Under the pieces are notes generated by a model, which ran no database searches, had not been told where the DNA came from, and was given only the letters and a program-made list of their open reading frames with translations. Below, piece by piece: positions 62,417 through 64,000 of a stretch of 64,000 bases of DNA (position 1 is its first letter; each line of letters starts with the position of its first letter). Made by a program: the position numbers and the translations under genes. Origin of the DNA: Propioniciclava coleopterorum (GTDB lineage: Bacteria > Actinomycetota > Actinomycetes > Propionibacteriales > Propionibacteriaceae); NCBI RefSeq assembly GCF_011393335.1, contig NZ_CP049865.1, forward strand, positions 3,366,722-3,430,721, read 5' to 3'.

Positions 62417-64000
62417 TCACCCGACGGCCTGCGGATCGACCCTCAGGCGCACCGCCCCCGGCGCCTTGCGCGCCGACCGCTCGGCCAGGAGCGTCCGCAT
62501 GCCGCGCACCAGCCCGGCGCCCTCGGCGGGCGGGCAGCGGACCGTGAGCCGCCACGACTCGTCGTCCAGCGGGATGGGGCCGAAGTGCTCCGCGCCGGGC
62601 ACGGGGCGCCACGCCGCCTCGGCGTCCTCCAGGGCCGCGCGGGGGCCCTCCAGCACCACCAGGCGGGCCGCCGGGGGGAACCGGGTCTGCACCCGCTCGG
62701 TGAGCTCGCGCGCCGCCGCCCCCGCCGGGTCGAGCCGGACGAGGGCCTGCACGGGACGCTCCGCCGCGTCCCCGACGACCAGGACAGTGCCGCCGGTCTC
62801 GCCGGGCCGCACCAGGGACGCGGCCTCCAGCCAGCGTCGCAGCGCCTCCTCCCCGGCGCGCAGGTCGGGTCGCGCCAGCATCACGCCGGCGTCCAGCAGC
62901 ACCGCTGCGGCGTAGCCCGCCTCGGGGATCGGCTCCGCGCCCGGGGTCGCGAGCACCAGCGCCGACTCGGCGCCCACTGCGTCCACCCGGCGGCCGCCCC
63001 ACGACTGCACGACCCGGGTCTGCGGGAAGGCCCGCCCGAGTTCCTCGGCGGTGCGGGTGACGCCGACCTGGGGAGCGCGCAGCCGGGTGCCGCCGCACTC
63101 CGCGCAGCGCCAGGGCCCCGGCAGTGGGCCGCACGAGGGGCAGGTCAGGCGCATCTCCCCCGCCGCGCGCTCCCCGCGCAGCGGCTGGCCGCAGCGCGGG
63201 CAGTCGGCCGGGGCGCGGCAGGCCTGGCACGCGAGCCGGGGCGCGTAGCCGGCGCGCGGCACCTGCACGAGCACGGGCCCCTGGGAGAGCCCCGCGCGGA
63301 TCGTGGCGAACACCTCGTGGGGCAGCCGGGCGGCGCGGGCGTTCGGGTCCCGCTCCAGGGCGCGGTCGCTGTCCACCGCCACCTTGACGGCCGGACCGAT
63401 CCGCCGCGCCTGCTGCGCGGGCAGGGCGAGCGGCACCAGCCAGCCCCGGGCCAGCAGCGCCTCCACCTCGGCCGTGCGCCCGTAGCCGGCCACCAGCAGC
63501 CCGGACGCCTCGCGCGACGCCCGCAGGGCGGCCACCTCCCGGGCGTGAGGGTAGGGCGCCCGCGGCTCGGCGTAGGCGTCGTTCCCCTCGTCCCACACCG
63601 CGATCAGGCCGAGGTCGGGCAGCGGCGCGTACACCGCCGCGCGGGTGCCCAGCACCAGGCGCACGTCGCCGCGCGCGGCCGCGAGGAAGTTGCGGTACCG
63701 GGTCGCCGGCCCCAGCTCGGCGGTGAGGGTGACGAAGCTCCCGTCCCCGAACTGCTCGGTCGCGCGGGCCTCCAGCGCGGCGAGCGCCGTGGCGTCGGGC
63801 ACCATCAGGATCACCGAGCGACCGCCGCCCAGGGACGCCGCGGCGGCGTCCAGCAGGCCGCCGGCCCAATCCCCGGGGGCGCGAACACCGCCACCGGGTT
63901 CCACGCCGCCCGGACGCCCTCGCCGGCGGCCAGCGCCGCCAGGAACCGCTCGCCGCCGGGGTAGCCGGGCAGCACAGGGGCGGCCCGTTCGGTGCGGGGC
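62417..64000 (-). pseudogene. priA: Primosomal protein PriA, N-terminus outside window and one frameshift as sequenced
   Basis: C-terminal ~525 residues of the replication-restart protein. The visible 5' end reads VLPGYPGGERFLAALAAGEG in one frame, then the rest follows from GDWAGGLLDAAAASLGGGRS in another. One base added to the adjoining C4/G5 runs at 63871-63879 joins them. The zinc-binding region CQACRAPADCPRCG and CPSCGPLPGPWRCAECGG is intact. As in other actinobacteria, the helicase motifs are degenerate (LGTRAAVYAPLPDLGLIAVWDE), so helicase activity is doubtful. An essential-type gene, which argues for a sequence error. Confidence 0.88.

Overview
The window is about 70% G+C and densely packed, with many GTG starts and 1-4 bp gene overlaps (ATGA, GTGA, TGATG). 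It carries markers typical of Actinomycetota: Pup, Dop and the ARC/Mpa ATPase, a ligase with a KLDG adenylation motif, a Ppm1/Lnt pair, MetY-MetX-MetW, and a degenerate PriA. Gene content and order (priA-fmt-rsmB-rpe; dop-pup-tyrA-cmk-der) suggest a Propionibacteriales-type actinobacterium. That placement is inference, not a database result.

Layout. 1-7.4 kb: lipoprotein acylation and mannosyl-phospholipid synthesis (ppm1, lnt), a reductase, an M20 peptidase, an Lrp regulator, a stand-alone 5'-3' exonuclease and an ATP-dependent DNA ligase. 7.5-11.9 kb: methionine operon metY-metX-metW and thpR. 12-16.2 kb: a sugar ABC importer (binding protein and two permeases, no ATPase), YqeY and DUF488. 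16.2-23.1 kb: a six-gene operon, ROK repressor, binding protein, two permeases, GH3/NagZ hexosaminidase and ROK kinase, which reads as uptake, cleavage and phosphorylation of an amino-sugar oligosaccharide. 23.2-35.1 kb: BCCT and MFS transporters and many small or unknown proteins (DUF2871, LssY_C, DUF998, CatA-like, SMI1/KNR4-like, pentapeptide, TPR, NmrA-like, hemerythrin).

35.1-39.2 kb is the most interesting region. It is a roughly 4 kb lower-G+C insertion at a tRNA-Pro gene and carries only an OLD-family (ATPase-TOPRIM) nuclease and a UvrD-type helicase: a Gabija-like phage-defence pair with no integrase. Imperfect 236/238 bp direct repeats flank it. They contain the tRNA 3' half and the tail of the hemerythrin gene, and the right junction also holds an 82%-identical scrap of the nmrA-like gene.

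39.3-64 kb: a methyltransferase, an EamA transporter with a D-threonine-aldolase-type enzyme, then der, cmk, tyrA, pup (59 aa), dop, DUF3054, the ARC ATPase, trmI, an overlapping metH-HAD-solute-binding-protein-trmI series, a PAC2 protein, plsC, rpe, rsmB, fmt and the start of priA.

A caveat runs through the window. Thirteen genes are interrupted by 15 single-base frameshifts. Every one is repaired by adding one G or C to a run of 4-5 identical bases, and the set includes metH, arc and priA. This is best explained by homopolymer undercalling in the sequence, so the genes marked pseudogene here are probably intact in the organism.
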